A stretch of DNA of 64,000 nucleotides from Salinicola halophilus (GTDB taxonomy: Bacteria; Pseudomonadota; Gammaproteobacteria; Pseudomonadales; Halomonadaceae): assembly GCF_003206155.1 (NCBI RefSeq), contig NZ_PZJV01000002.1, positions 372,001 to 436,000 of the forward strand, given 5' to 3'. The notes beneath the pieces are model-generated. The model was not told where the DNA came from and did no database searches. It saw nothing but the letters and a program-made list of their open reading frames with translations. Positions 17,125 to 26,984 of this stretch are shown here, piece after piece (the first letter of the stretch is position 1; each line of letters begins with the position of its first letter). The position numbers were made by a program, and so were the translations under genes.

Positions 17125-17220
17125 GTCGATGAATCGAACTGTCGTTAGACCGAACGGTCGTTGATCCGAGCGGTCGTTAAACCGGACTGTCGTTGAGCCG
17201 AAAAGCCGTCGATGCCAACG
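17125..17220. repeat. Six tandem copies of a 16-bp repeat in the purH leader
   Basis: Units at 17125, 17141, 17157, 17173, 17189 and 17205, each exactly 16 bp; the middle four start GTCGTT and share the pattern GTCGTTRAnCCGRRCk. The outer two are more diverged. The array lies between fis and purH, ending 15 bp from the purH start codon on the minus strand. Confidence 0.8.
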
Positions 17221-17329
17221 GTCTCGCGCCGCGGGCGCTGGCGGGCCGCTCGATCCTGCCCGGCGCGTCCGGCAGGGCCGTCGGCAGATCGGCGCCGGTC
17301 GCGAGGGCGCCGTGCAAAATCGGGTCGTG

Positions 17330-17638
17330 CTAGATCAGATCGTACTGCTTGAGCTTCTTGCGCAGGGTGCCCCGGTTGAGGCCCAGCAGCTCCGCGGCAC
17401 GGGTCTGGTTACCTTCGACGTGGCGCATCACCACCTCGAGCAGCGGGGCTTCCACCTCCGCCAGAACCATCGGGTAGAGATGCGTGACGGATTCGCCCTC
17501 GAGATGCGCGAAGTAGCGCTCCATGACGTGCTCGACGCATTCGCGCAGCGTGCCCTGAGGGGCAGTCGGAGAGATCTGAAGCGATTGCCCTTCGGCGGGC
17601 GAGGTGTCGCCGAGGGCGAGGGGCTGCCGGCTGTTCAT
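17330..17638 (-). CDS. fis: DNA-binding protein Fis
   Basis: Nucleoid-associated homodimer that bends DNA and activates rRNA and tRNA promoters in fast growth. 102 residues; the C-terminal helix-turn-helix reads GNQTRAAELLGLNRGTLRKK, the family hallmark, and the N-terminal arm is longer and less conserved. The start codon overlaps the dusB stop (ATGA), as in the classic dusB-fis operon, so fis expression is tied to dusB translation here. Confidence 0.96.
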   Translation of the reverse strand: MNSRQPLALGDTSPAEGQSLQISPTAPQGTLRECVEHVMERYFAHLEGESVTHLYPMVLAEVEAPLLEVVMRHVEGNQTRAAELLGLNRGTLRKKLKQYDLI

Positions 17639-18669
17639 GCTGCGTGAGTTCCGTTACCGATCGAGGCGAGGCCGCCGCGAAAGAGTTCGTGGAGAAAATC
17701 GAATTGCGCGCGAGTGTCCTCGAGCCGGTTGAAGCGGGCACGATACGCGCGCGAGGCCTCGTTCGCACCGAGATACCAGCCGATGTGCTTGCGCGCGACG
17801 CGTACGCCCAGGTAGTCGCCGTAGTGCTCGTGGAGCGCCTCGAGATGGCGGCACATCGTGCGCTCAACCTCGTCGGCCGTCGGCCGGGCGATGTCGCATC
17901 CGGTACGCAGAAAGTGATCGATCTCGCGAAAGAGCCAGGGATTGCCCTGGGCGCCGCGGCCGATCATCACGGCATCCGCGCCGGTGTAGGCGAGAACGGC
18001 CGAGGCTCGGGCCGGTGAGTCGATGTCGCCGTTGGCGAACACCGGCATCGACACCTGCTGCTTGATCGTGGCGATGGTGTCGTACTCGGCCTGCCCGGTG
18101 TAGCGCTGCTCTCGGGTGCGCCCGTGCACGGCCAGCGCCGCGATACCGGCCTGTTCCGCCATGCGTGCGATACGCAGTGCATTGCGGCTATCGCTGCACC
18201 AGCCGGTGCGAATCTTCAGCGTGACCGGTACGTCGACGGCGGCCACCACCGCCTCGAGGATCTCGGCGACCAGCGTCTCATCGCGCATCAGCGCCGAGCC
18301 CGCCGCTTTGTTGCAGACCTTCTTGGCGGGGCAGCCCATGTTGATATCGATGATTTCGGCGCCGGCATCGACATTGAGTCGCGCCGCCTCGGCGAGCATT
18401 CGGGCATCGCCGCCGGCGATCTGCACCGATCTCGGCCCCGGTTCGCCACGGTGGATGCGGCGCAGGCGAGACTTGCGCGTGTTCCAGAGCCGGCTATCCG
18501 ATGCGACCATCTCCGACACCACCAGTCCCGCGCCCAGTTCGCGACAGAGCTGGCGGAAAGGGCGGTCGGTCACGCCCGCCATCGGCGCCAGGATCACGCG
18601 GTTGGGCAGCGTGTGACGGCCAATTCGGGGCAATGGCGTATCGCTATGCGATGACACGGGATCACGCAT
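17635..18669 (-). CDS. dusB: tRNA-dihydrouridine synthase B
   Basis: FMN enzyme that reduces specific uridines in tRNA D-loops. 344 residues from the chosen start MRDPVSS; the frame extends 26 residues further, but the family begins close to the RIGRHTLPNRVILAPMAGVT segment. Catalytic Cys is in NMGCPAKKVCNKAAGSAL, with FMN-phosphate contacts in VFANGDI and MIGRGAQGNPW. It is the promoter-proximal gene of dusB-fis. Confidence 0.94.
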   Translation of the reverse strand: MRDPVSSHSDTPLPRIGRHTLPNRVILAPMAGVTDRPFRQLCRELGAGLVVSEMVASDSRLWNTRKSRLRRIHRGEPGPRSVQIAGGDARMLAEAARLNVDAGAEIIDINMGCPAKKVCNKAAGSALMRDETLVAEILEAVVAAVDVPVTLKIRTGWCSDSRNALRIARMAEQAGIAALAVHGRTREQRYTGQAEYDTIATIKQQVSMPVFANGDIDSPARASAVLAYTGADAVMIGRGAQGNPWLFREIDHFLRTGCDIARPTADEVERTMCRHLEALHEHYGDYLGVRVARKHIGWYLGANEASRAYRARFNRLEDTRAQFDFLHELFRGGLASIGNGTHAA

Positions 18670-18785
18670 CGTCAAAGGGGCTCGGGCAAAACGGGGAAGC
18701 CATGATACCGGGGGCTCCGGCCGAGTTGAAGCGATGTTTCGCCGCACGCGACCTTGGTCGCCAGCGCGTGCGGCAGTGCCAGCGC

Positions 18786-19685
18786 CTATGCCGGACGCCG
18801 TCCGGTCAGCAGCATCCAGCCCTCTTTCTCGCGGGGCTCGTCCATGATCAGACCCTGATCGCGGTAGGCGTCGAGCACGGACTCGGCCTGCGCCTCGAGA
18901 ATTCCGGAGAGCGCCAGTTGACCGCCCGGGGCGACTCGCCCGGCAATCTGTGCCGCAAGCTCGATCAGCGGACCGGCGAGAATGTTGGCGACGACGACGG
19001 CGTACTCGCCCTGACCCAAGCGTTCGGGATAGTCGAGAATCAGGCGCGTCTCGTCGAGGGCGTTACGCTCGGCGTTGTCGCGGCTGGCCTGCAGCGCCTG
19101 CGGGTCGATGTCCACGCCGACGGCGGTGTCGGCACCGAGCTTGAGTGCGGCGATGGCGAGAATGCCCGAGCCGCAGCCGTAATCGAGTACCTGAGTCTGT
19201 TCGAGCGCCTGGGCGTCGAGCCAGTTGAGGCAGAGCGCCGTCGTCGGGTGCGTGCCGGTGCCGAAGGCGAGCCCCGGGTCGAGCACCAGGTTGACCGCGT
19301 CGGGCTCGGGGGCGGCGTGCCAGCTCGGCACGATCCAGAGCCGCTCGCCCATGCGCAGCGGCTCGAAGCCATCCATCCACTCGCGCTCCCAGTCCCGGTC
19401 GGCGAGCAGCTCGTATTCGATCGTCGGCGCCGGCTCTTCGGGCAGTTCTGCCGCCCAGGCGCGCTGGACCCGCTCGATCATCGCTTCGACCGCGCTCAGG
19501 TCGTCATACAGCCCGGTGAGAACGGTTTCGCGCCACAGCGGCGTGCTGCCTCGGTCCGGTTCGAACACAGGGTCGTCGTGAGCGTCCATCAGCGTGATGG
19601 CGCTGGCACCCTCCGCGAGCAGCAGCTCCTCGAGTCGCTCGGCCTGTTCCGGCGCGATATGAGCCTTGAGTTGTAGCCACGCCAT
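18786..19685 (-). CDS. prmA: Ribosomal protein L11 methyltransferase
   Basis: Trimethylates L11 using S-adenosylmethionine. 299 residues; an N-terminal substrate-recognition domain is followed by a Rossmann methyltransferase with LDPGLAFGTGTHPTT and motif I VLDYGCGSGILAIAALKLGA (20 residues). The post-I Asp is in VGVDIDPQAL. It lies downstream of accC on the minus strand, beyond a terminator, an order shared with Pseudomonas. Confidence 0.95.
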   Translation of the reverse strand: MAWLQLKAHIAPEQAERLEELLLAEGASAITLMDAHDDPVFEPDRGSTPLWRETVLTGLYDDLSAVEAMIERVQRAWAAELPEEPAPTIEYELLADRDWEREWMDGFEPLRMGERLWIVPSWHAAPEPDAVNLVLDPGLAFGTGTHPTTALCLNWLDAQALEQTQVLDYGCGSGILAIAALKLGADTAVGVDIDPQALQASRDNAERNALDETRLILDYPERLGQGEYAVVVANILAGPLIELAAQIAGRVAPGGQLALSGILEAQAESVLDAYRDQGLIMDEPREKEGWMLLTGRRPA

Positions 19686-19789
19686 GGCGATTCTCCGCTA
19701 GTCGATGAAAAAAACGCGCCTCGGTCGGACCCGGCGAGTCGCCGGTGAGGAAACGCGCGGGCGGTTCGGTCGGCGCCGCCCCAACGAAA

Positions 19790-19823
19790 ACGGGGCGAAC
19801 GCCTCCTGGAGGGTTCGCCCCGT
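19790..19823 (-). terminator. Terminator of the accBC operon
   Basis: An 11-bp stem, ACGGGGCGAAC and GTTCGCCCCGT, around a 12-base loop that can itself pair. On the minus strand it is followed by TTTTCG. It ends 16 bp after the accC stop. Confidence 0.85.
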
Positions 19824-19839
19824 GTGGGTCGCTCGGCGG

Positions 19840-21183
19840 TCAGCTGATGCCGAGCTTCTTCTCGAGGTAGTGGATATTGACCCCACCTTTCTGGAACGCG
19901 CGGTCGCGAACCAGATCCTTCTGCAGGTCGGTGTTGGTCTTGATCCCCTCGACCAGCAGCTCGTCGAGCGCGTTGCGCATGCGCACCAGTGCAATCTCGC
20001 GATCCGCGCCCCAGGTGATCAGCTTGCCGATCAGCGAGTCGTAGTGCGGCGGCACGCTGTAGCCGGTGTAGATGTGCGAGTCCATGCGCACCCCCAGGCC
20101 GCCCGGCGGGTGGTAGAGATCGATCTTGCCCGGGGAGGGCATGAATGTCCGCGAATCCTCGGCGTTGATCCGGCACTCGAAGGCGTGGCCATTGAGGTGA
20201 ACGTCCTCCTGCTTGATCGACAGCGGCTGGCCGGAGGCGATTCGCAGCTGTTCCTTGACGATGTCGACGCCGGTGACCATTTCGGTGACCGGGTGCTCGA
20301 CCTGAACGCGGGTGTTCATCTCGATGAAGAAGAACTCGCCGTTCTCGTAGAGGAACTCGAACGTGCCGGCGCCACGGTAGTTGATCTCGATACAGGCGTC
20401 GGTGCACGCCTTGAGCACCTGGGCGCGCGCTTCGGGGTCGAGCTGCGGTGCCGGCGCCTCTTCGAGGACCTTCTGGTGACGGCGCTGCAGCGAGCAGTCG
20501 CGGTCGTACAGGTGCACCGCATTGCCCTGACCGTCGGCGAGCACCTGGACTTCCACGTGACGCGGATTCTCCAGGAACTTCTCCATGTAGACCGTGCCAT
20601 CGCCGAAAGCCGAGGCGGCCTCCGAGCGAGTGATGCTGGCGGCCTTGGCAACTTCGTCGTCGTTGCGCACCACGCGCATGCCACGACCGCCGCCGCCGGC
20701 AGCTGCCTTGATGATCACCGGATAGCCGATACGAGCGGCGATGCGACGAATCTCGGCGTCGTCATCCGGCAGCGGCCCGTCGGAGCCTGGCACCGTGGGG
20801 ACACCGGCTTCCTTCATCGCGTTGATCGCGCTGACCTTGTCGCCCATGAGGCGGATGGTCTCGGCGCGCGGGCCGACGAAGACGAAGCCGGAGCGCTCGA
20901 CCTGCTCGGCGAAATTGGCGTTCTCGGAGAGAAAGCCGTAGCCGGGATGGATGGCGCTGGAGTCCGTCACTTCGGCGGCGCTGATCAGTGCCGGGATGTT
21001 GAGATAGGACTGAGCGGAGGAGGCCGGTCCGATGCAGACGGCCTCGTCGGCGAGACGCACGTGCATCAGCTCGCGATCCGCCTTGGAGTGGACCGCCACC
21101 GTCTTGATCCCGAGCTCCTTGCAGGCGCGCAGGACGCGAAGGGCGATCTCGCCACGATTGGCGATGAGTACCTTGTCCAACAT
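19840..21183 (-). CDS. accC: Acetyl-CoA carboxylase, biotin carboxylase subunit
   Basis: ATP-dependent carboxylation of biotin carried on AccB, the first half-reaction of fatty acid synthesis. 447 residues, typical length. ATP-grasp fold: N-terminal [20 protein letters not shown], glycine-rich ATP loop [30 protein letters not shown], and the active-site [16 protein letters not shown]. It follows accB by 20 bp in the same operon. Confidence 0.97.
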   Translation of the reverse strand: MLDKVLIANRGEIALRVLRACKELGIKTVAVHSKADRELMHVRLADEAVCIGPASSAQSYLNIPALISAAEVTDSSAIHPGYGFLSENANFAEQVERSGFVFVGPRAETIRLMGDKVSAINAMKEAGVPTVPGSDGPLPDDDAEIRRIAARIGYPVIIKAAAGGGGRGMRVVRNDDEVAKAASITRSEAASAFGDGTVYMEKFLENPRHVEVQVLADGQGNAVHLYDRDCSLQRRHQKVLEEAPAPQLDPEARAQVLKACTDACIEINYRGAGTFEFLYENGEFFFIEMNTRVQVEHPVTEMVTGVDIVKEQLRIASGQPLSIKQEDVHLNGHAFECRINAEDSRTFMPSPGKIDLYHPPGGLGVRMDSHIYTGYSVPPHYDSLIGKLITWGADREIALVRMRNALDELLVEGIKTNTDLQKDLVRDRAFQKGGVNIHYLEKKLGIS

Positions 21184-21203
21184 GATGGTGTGCCTGTGTG
21201 GTC

Positions 21204-21674
21204 TCAGTTGATGATGATCATCGGCTGGTCGAACTCGACCGGCTCGCCATCCTCGACCAGGATCGCCTCGATGACGCCGTCTTTGTCGGCCTCGATCTGG
21301 TTCATCATCTTCATCGCCTCGACGATGCAGACGGTGTCGCCTTTCTTGACGCTCTGGCCGACCTCGACGAACGCCTTGGCGCCCGGCGCCGGCGAGCGAT
21401 AGAAAGTGCCGACCATCGGCGAGGTCACCGCGTGACCGGCCGGCTGAACCGGTGCCGGCTCGGCGGGGTCGGGTGCCTGCGTCTGCTGCGGTGCGGCGTA
21501 ATTGGGAGCGCCCTGCGGCATGGACTGGGGCATCATCATCGGCTGCTGCGCGGCGCCGAATCCTGCCGGATGGCGGCTGATGCGAACGGACTCTTCACCT
21601 TCCTGAATCTCGATTTCGCTGATGTTCGACTCTTCGAGCAGTTCGATGAGTTTCTTGACCTTGCGTATATCCAT
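21204..21674 (-). CDS. accB: Acetyl-CoA carboxylase, biotin carboxyl carrier protein
   Basis: Carries biotin between AccC and the carboxyltransferase. 156 residues: an N-terminal helical region ([17 protein letters not shown]), a Gln/Pro/Ala-rich linker at about 40-80, and a C-terminal biotinyl domain. The biotinylated Lys is Lys122 in the EAMKMMN motif. Operon with accC; aroQ precedes it 72 bp upstream. Confidence 0.97.
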   Translation of the reverse strand: MDIRKVKKLIELLEESNISEIEIQEGEESVRISRHPAGFGAAQQPMMMPQSMPQGAPNYAAPQQTQAPDPAEPAPVQPAGHAVTSPMVGTFYRSPAPGAKAFVEVGQSVKKGDTVCIVEAMKMMNQIEADKDGVIEAILVEDGEPVEFDQPMIIIN

Positions 21675-21746
21675 GACGATCTCTCGCGGTTGAATGGCGT
21701 GTGAAGCGGCTTCGAGACAGTGCGAACGCCCGGGACCGATGGCGGA

Positions 21747-22190
21747 CTAGCGCCGGTTCAGCTCGGCGATGGCGGCATCGAGGGCGAGGGTATAGCTCTC
21801 GGCACCGAAGCCGGCAATGACGCCACGGGCGACGTCGGTAAAGTAAGAGTGCTGTCGAAACGGCTCGCGGGCATGCACGTTGGAAAGATGCAGCTCGATG
21901 AAGGGGATGGCGACACCGGTGAGCGCATCGCGAAGCGAGACGCTCGTGTGCGTGAACGCGGCCGGGTTGAGCAGGATGAAGTCGACGCCCTCGAGGCGTG
22001 CGCGGTGGACTCGCTCGACCAGTTCGTGTTCGGCGTTGGACTGCAGCCACTGGAGCTCGTGCCCGGCATCCCCGGCGCGTCGCGTCAGCGAGGCGTGGAT
22101 GTCGTCGAGTGTGGTGGTGCCGTAGACCTCGGGCTCGCGCGTGCCGAGCAGGTTGAGGTTGGGACCGTTGAGAACCAGTAGTCTCGCCAT
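21747..22190 (-). CDS. aroQ: 3-dehydroquinate dehydratase, type II
   Basis: Dehydrates 3-dehydroquinate to 3-dehydroshikimate in aromatic amino acid synthesis. 147 residues, normal for the dodecameric type II enzyme. Signature [21 protein letters not shown] is present in part as [13 protein letters not shown]; the catalytic Tyr is in EVYG, with NPAAFTHTS and [14 protein letters not shown] forming the rest of the active site. Order aroQ-accB-accC is the common gammaproteobacterial one. Confidence 0.96.
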   Translation of the reverse strand: MARLLVLNGPNLNLLGTREPEVYGTTTLDDIHASLTRRAGDAGHELQWLQSNAEHELVERVHRARLEGVDFILLNPAAFTHTSVSLRDALTGVAIPFIELHLSNVHAREPFRQHSYFTDVARGVIAGFGAESYTLALDAAIAELNRR

Positions 22191-22421
22191 GACTGTCCTG
22201 AGCTGTTAACCCATCGTCGGAATGTCGAGATGGGATCACTTTGCTGCAAAATGGCGCCACCAGAGCGCCGTTTTCGATGCGATGAAAGTTTGCCGAAAAA
22301 TCATGAGAGTGTCCACCTCCCGTCTCGAACGACGTTCGTAAACGATTTTTGACGACCGTTCGAGGATGTACGCCTCGTTTCTCGCATTCGTGACCCGTCG
22401 AGCGACGCCATGGCTTGCGAG

Positions 22422-24539
22422 CTAGCCGGCATCCACCACCGCGGTGAGATGCTCGGCGAGGGCGGTCGCGCCGATCTCTCCCTGAATGCGCGCCCCGCGG
22501 CGTTCGCGACCTTCGACGAAGAACAGCAGGCCCGGCGGGCCGAAGAGATCGTAGCGGGAGAGCAGCGCCCGGCTGGCATCGCTGTTGGCGGTCACGTCGG
22601 CGCGGATCAGCACGAAGTCCGCGAGCCGCCCGGCAACCGATGGAGCGGGAAAGACGCGATGCTCCATGACCTGACACGAGATGCACCAGTCCGCGCTGAC
22701 GTCGACCATGACCGGGCGGCCCGCATCGTATGCCGCCTGCAGGGCGGCGTCGAGCTGGGCCGGGGTGGTGACGGTCTCGAAGTCCAGACGTGACGAGGGC
22801 GTGCTTGTCGGCGTCTCGGCTCCCGCGAGCGGGCGTAGCGGGTCGTGATTGCCCTGGGCGCCGCCCCAGACCAGCGCCACGCCCCAGGCGAGTGCGAGCC
22901 AGCCCAGCGCCTGACGCACCCGCGGCCAGCCGTCAGGCGTACGTGTATCGAGTGCGCCGAGCGCCATGGCGATACCGAGTGAGAGCGTGCCCCACAGTAC
23001 CAGCGTCAAGGGATCGGACAGCAAACGAGCCAGCAGCCAGATCGCCACCGCCAGCAGCGCGACGCCGAAAAGTGTCTTGACGCCATTCATCCAGGCGCCG
23101 GCGCGTGGCAGCCAGCGGGCTCCGAAGCCACCCACCAGGACTAGCGGCAGCCCCATGCCGAGTGCCAGCGCCAACAGCGCCAGCGCACCGCCGAGGGTGT
23201 CGCCGGTGGTGGAGATGAACACCAGTGCGCCGGCGAGCGGCGCGGAGATGCACGGCGATACGACGAGCACCGAGAGCGCGCCGGTGACCGCGAGACCGAG
23301 AGGTCCGCTACGCTTCAACCGGTCCTGCCAGGCGTCGGCTCGCTGGCTCAGCGCTCGAGGCAGGCGCAGGTCGAAGGCGCCGAACATGGCAACGGCGAAC
23401 AGCGTGAACAGCAGTGCCAGCGGCAGCAGGACCCATGGCGACTGCAGCCGCGCCTGGAGATTGAGCGAAGCCCCGAAGACGCCCATCAGCGTGCCGAGTG
23501 CCGTGAAGGTGACCGCCATGCCCGCTACGTAGCTCAGTGAAAGGCCGAGGGCCCGGCGGCGCCCCGCGTTCTGGCCGACGATGATCGAGGCCAGAATCGG
23601 CATCATCGGCAATACGCAGGGCGTGAGCGTCAGCCCCAGCCCGGCGAGGAAGAAAATCCCCAGGGTGGCGAGGCCGATGCCATCGTCCAGCAGTGACTCG
23701 AAGCGCAGGTTGCTGGCGGCAAATTCAGGGGGTGCGGCGCTCGGCGTCGATGCCGTCGTGAGGGCGCGGGCATTGGTTTTTGCCGCGCCGTCGGCCGGCC
23801 GCGACGCCGTCGAGACGTCGCCGAAACCGCTTGAAGAGCTGGCGCCTAAGCTAGCGTCGCGACCGCCACCGAAGGGATCGTTGGCGACGCTCGAGCCGGC
23901 GATCGGGTCGGCCTGGGGCGTTGCGGTCGTCACGCCGCCGGATGTCTCTGCCTGGGATAGCAGCGGCGAGGATTGCGCCTGGCTGCTGGCATCGGTGAAC
24001 GCGGCCGGGGCCGCGCCCGGTCGCGCCGTCAGCTGCCAGCGCTCCGGGGGGTAGCAGAGTCCGGCTTCGGCACAGCCCTGGAAGGCGAGCGTGATAGTGA
24101 CGCCCTCGTCGTTCGCGGCGTTGCCGGATGCCGCTGCATCGATGGAAGGACCGGCATCGGTGGAAGGACCGGCATCGATAGAGAGAGGCGCGCTGATCAC
24201 GACATCGTCGTGAAAGACGTGAACGTCGCCGAGATAGGGGTCGCGCTTGAACGTGCCCGGCGGTAGGTCCAGCGCGCCGAGCGATGCCGGCTCGTCGACG
24301 ACGACATCGAGGCGATGCCGGTAGAGATAGTAGCCGGGCCGGCTGCGAAGGCCGACATAGAGCCGCCCGTCCTGGCGCCAGGCATAGGCCTGAAATGCCC
24401 GATCGACGGGGAGGAAATCGGCGCTGCCGCGGGGCTGCGTGGCGGTATCGTCGGACGACTGTGAATCGAGCATCTGCGCGGAGGCAGGCGTCACCAGACA
24501 GAGCGAGACGGTGATGAGCAGGGCGAGAAGACGCGACAT
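22422..24539 (-). CDS. dsbD: Thiol:disulfide interchange protein DsbD
   Basis: Moves electrons from cytoplasmic thioredoxin across the inner membrane to periplasmic DsbC/DsbG and cytochrome c maturation. 705 residues from MSRLLALL, where a signal peptide starts; the frame is open further upstream but without family sequence. The N-terminal periplasmic domain has the Cys pair CAEAGLC, the membrane core has the cysteines in TPCVLPMMP and SPCISAPLAG, and the C-terminal thioredoxin domain has Cys619-x-x-Cys622 (ADWCISC). A Ser/Ala-rich linker of about 90 residues between the first two domains is longer than usual. Confidence 0.93.
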   Translation of the reverse strand: MSRLLALLITVSLCLVTPASAQMLDSQSSDDTATQPRGSADFLPVDRAFQAYAWRQDGRLYVGLRSRPGYYLYRHRLDVVVDEPASLGALDLPPGTFKRDPYLGDVHVFHDDVVISAPLSIDAGPSTDAGPSIDAAASGNAANDEGVTITLAFQGCAEAGLCYPPERWQLTARPGAAPAAFTDASSQAQSSPLLSQAETSGGVTTATPQADPIAGSSVANDPFGGGRDASLGASSSSGFGDVSTASRPADGAAKTNARALTTASTPSAAPPEFAASNLRFESLLDDGIGLATLGIFFLAGLGLTLTPCVLPMMPILASIIVGQNAGRRRALGLSLSYVAGMAVTFTALGTLMGVFGASLNLQARLQSPWVLLPLALLFTLFAVAMFGAFDLRLPRALSQRADAWQDRLKRSGPLGLAVTGALSVLVVSPCISAPLAGALVFISTTGDTLGGALALLALALGMGLPLVLVGGFGARWLPRAGAWMNGVKTLFGVALLAVAIWLLARLLSDPLTLVLWGTLSLGIAMALGALDTRTPDGWPRVRQALGWLALAWGVALVWGGAQGNHDPLRPLAGAETPTSTPSSRLDFETVTTPAQLDAALQAAYDAGRPVMVDVSADWCISCQVMEHRVFPAPSVAGRLADFVLIRADVTANSDASRALLSRYDLFGPPGLLFFVEGRERRGARIQGEIGATALAEHLTAVVDAG

Positions 24540-24921
24540 CCGTGAAGAAACCCCAATGATTCGAAAAACCGACGCAGCGGATGATTGGCCGCCCCACGAA
24601 ATCGGTGCGTGATCGAGCCGTGAGACCGCACCACACGTTGGCACTGCGGTGTCGGCAGCGCCACGCTGAAAGCGCTCGATACCGTTACGCTGCCTGCGCA
24701 TCCTGCACTATCGAGCGCCATTCTACCCGACGCTGTCGCGTCGTACGCCACCCTGTGACACCGCCGGGGCGCCATCGATCCCCCGCCACCAAAGGCGGGC
24801 TGCGAGACGCGGGGAGCGTGATAGGATAGCGATCATGCGGCTCGAGCCGTACCGACTCGGCGATCGCGCCCCGCTCCCACGTCCCGCTGACCTTTCCATC
24901 TCCAACCGACAAGGACTGTCC
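24540..24921. other. Divergent intergenic region between dsbD and the DUF2333 gene
   Basis: No gene or RNA is supported. It should hold promoters for both genes, but I see no convincing -35/-10 pair on either strand. Confidence 0.45.
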
Positions 24922-26130
24922 ATGGCCCTGTTTCGCAAGAAGGCGACGCTCTCCCGCACCGAGGTTCTCGAAACGCCACAGTACGGCTGGATATGGAAGC
25001 CGCTGGTGGCCATCGTGGTGGCCTATCTCGTGATCTGCATCGTGCTGGGTATCTGGTGGAGTCGGACACCGTCGCCCGTCGACCCGCTTCAGGCGGTGGA
25101 GCGACAGCGCGGATTCCCGCAGGCGGTACAGGCCGACGGGCCGCAGGCGCCGACGTCGGGTCAGCCGGGCGAGGCGCTGCTGGCGACCAACCTGGTCATG
25201 CTCGATACGCTGATTCGCAAACCCGGCGGCTATCTGCGTAACGACGTGATGCCGCCGGGGCTCTGGCTCGACAACATGCCGAGCTGGGAAAAAGGCGTGA
25301 CGCGTCAGGTACAGGACGCAGTCGCCGCACTCGATGGCACCCTGGCAGTCGCCGACGCGCCGCTGGGTGATGCCGATGACGCACTTTCCAACGATCTCGA
25401 CAGCTGGCGCTGGCCGAAGTCGGAGCGCTTCTTGCACGCCGCCCGCAACAACCTGGGCGAAGCCTTCCACATGCTGGAGAACGCCGCCGGCTCAGGCGCG
25501 CCGAATCAACCCGCTGCCGCAAGCCAGCCGGCCAGCGACGATCAGCCGTCCGGTGACGATCAGCCTTCCGGTAACGATCAGCCGTCGGGTGACGGTCAGC
25601 CGTCCGGTGACGATCAGCCGTCGGGCGACGACGCTGCGCAAGGTGAGAACGACTCGCCGGCTCAGAACGGTCAGCAGAACGATACCGGGCCCCAGGCGCC
25701 GACGGCACTGGAAACGAGTGATCTCGCCGACTGGCTGGAAACGGTTCAGCAGCGTCTCGATGCGCAGACCCAGGCGCTGAGCGCCAACGTCGGCGGCGCG
25801 GCAGGCAATCAGAACGACGACCACAGCGGCGAGAGCACGCCGTGGTTTCGCATCGACAACGTCTTCTTCGAGTCGCGCGGTACCAACTGGGCGCTGCTGC
25901 AGCTGATGCAGGCCGCGAGAATCGACTGCGCCGACGCCATCGAAGAGGCTGGCGTCGACGGCCGCTTCGAACAGCTGATCGCCGAGCTCGACGCGTCGCA
26001 GGCGCGGGTCTGGAGCCCAGTCATTCTCAACGGTTCGGGCTTTGGCTTCTTCGCCAACCACTCGCTGATGATGGCGAACTACAGCGCTCGCGCGTCTCAG
26101 CTGGTCGCGGAGATTCGTCGCGAGCTGTGA
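24922..26130 (+). CDS. DUF2333 family membrane-anchored protein
   Basis: Function unknown. 402 residues: a short basic cytoplasmic N-terminus, one membrane helix at about 28-47 (VAIVVAYLVICIVLGIWW), then a periplasmic domain. Family-like blocks include TLIRKPGGYLRND, MPSWEKGV and, near the end, DNVFFESRGTNWALLQLMQA and NGSGFGFFANHSLMMANY. The middle is a low-complexity insert of tandem DDQPSG units (about residues 206-235) inside a longer acidic, Gln/Asn-rich stretch that the family core does not need. AAGGA precedes ATG 24922. A bidirectional terminator follows. Confidence 0.85.
   Translation: MALFRKKATLSRTEVLETPQYGWIWKPLVAIVVAYLVICIVLGIWWSRTPSPVDPLQAVERQRGFPQAVQADGPQAPTSGQPGEALLATNLVMLDTLIRKPGGYLRNDVMPPGLWLDNMPSWEKGVTRQVQDAVAALDGTLAVADAPLGDADDALSNDLDSWRWPKSERFLHAARNNLGEAFHMLENAAGSGAPNQPAAASQPASDDQPSGDDQPSGNDQPSGDGQPSGDDQPSGDDAAQGENDSPAQNGQQNDTGPQAPTALETSDLADWLETVQQRLDAQTQALSANVGGAAGNQNDDHSGESTPWFRIDNVFFESRGTNWALLQLMQAARIDCADAIEEAGVDGRFEQLIAELDASQARVWSPVILNGSGFGFFANHSLMMANYSARASQLVAEIRREL
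25537..25626 (+). repeat. Five tandem 18-bp repeats encoding DDQPSG
   Basis: Units of 18 bp beginning at 25537, 25555, 25573, 25591 and 25609, close to GACGATCAGCCGTCCGGT. The copies differ at one to three positions. They lie in frame in the DUF2333 gene, so copy number can change without frameshift. Confidence 0.9.
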
Positions 26131-26192
26131 AATCATGCGTCGGGCGCTGGCCCGGCGCGATGCACGCATCGTGTGGCGCATCGCCAAACGAC

Positions 26193-26227
26193 AAGACGCC
26201 GCCCCGGGTAAGCCGGGGCGGCGTCTT
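26193..26227. terminator. Bidirectional terminator between the DUF2333 gene and ppa
   Basis: A 15-bp stem, AAGACGCCGCCCCGG and CCGGGGCGGCGTCTT, with a five-base loop. It lies between two convergent genes. Confidence 0.88.
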
Positions 26228-26280
26228 TCGTTGCATCACAAGGCGGTGCGGCTAGCGCCCCGACAGGCGACGCTCGATCG

Positions 26281-26811
26281 TCACTCGTTTTCGTAGGCGG
26301 TAACGGACTTCTCGATCGCCTTGCGGGCGGCATCGGCGCCGTCCCAAGAGTCGATCTTGACCCACTTGCCTTTCTCGAGATCCTTGTAGTTCTCGAAGAA
26401 GTGCGCGATCTGCTGGCGCAGCAGTTCGGGCAGGTCGGTCACTTCGCGCACGTCGTCGTAGAGGGCGGTGAGCTTTTCGTGCGGTACGCAGATCAGCTTG
26501 GCGTCCTCGCCCGCTTCGTCCGACATGTTGAGGATGCCGACCGGGCGCGAGCGGATCACGCTGCCGGGCTGAACCGGATACGGCGTGACCACCAGCGCGT
26601 CGAGCGGGTCGCCATCGTCGGCCAGGGTGTTGGGGATGTAGCCATAGTTCGCCGGGTAGAACATCGGCGTTGCCATGAAGCGGTCGACCACCAGGGCGTC
26701 CATGTCCTTGTCGATCTCGTACTTGATCGGCGCGTGGTTCGCGGGGATCTCGATCGCCACGTACACGTCGTTGGGGAGGTCCTTTCCGGCGGGGATCTTG
26801 TCGAAACTCAT
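26281..26811 (-). CDS. ppa: Inorganic pyrophosphatase (family I)
   Basis: Hydrolyses pyrophosphate to phosphate and so drives biosynthetic reactions; soluble cytosolic hexamer. 176 residues, matching E. coli Ppa. The metal-binding signature is DGDPLD at 66-71, and the substrate-site segments [13 protein letters not shown] and [11 protein letters not shown] are intact. The frame extends 52 residues upstream, but MSFDKIPAG is the family start. Confidence 0.97.
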   Translation of the reverse strand: MSFDKIPAGKDLPNDVYVAIEIPANHAPIKYEIDKDMDALVVDRFMATPMFYPANYGYIPNTLADDGDPLDALVVTPYPVQPGSVIRSRPVGILNMSDEAGEDAKLICVPHEKLTALYDDVREVTDLPELLRQQIAHFFENYKDLEKGKWVKIDSWDGADAARKAIEKSVTAYENE

Positions 26812-26984
26812 CGTTGAGTCCTTGGTTTGCAGGTTTGACACCAGCGGGCGAAAATCCCCCGGATTATACGAACAGGCTAGACCGATTACCAACCCGGGCC
26901 GCAACCGCGGCGCAGAGTCGGATCGGTGAGCCTGGCGGCGACGGTTCGTCGAGACCGCTACTACCACGATCGGGGAGAGGGACG

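Noticed and set aside
22324-22364. Inverted repeat CTCGAACG-N25-CGTTCGAG between aroQ and dsbD
   Set aside because: The arms are 8 bp with a long spacer and no T-run; neither a terminator nor an operator of known type can be supported.
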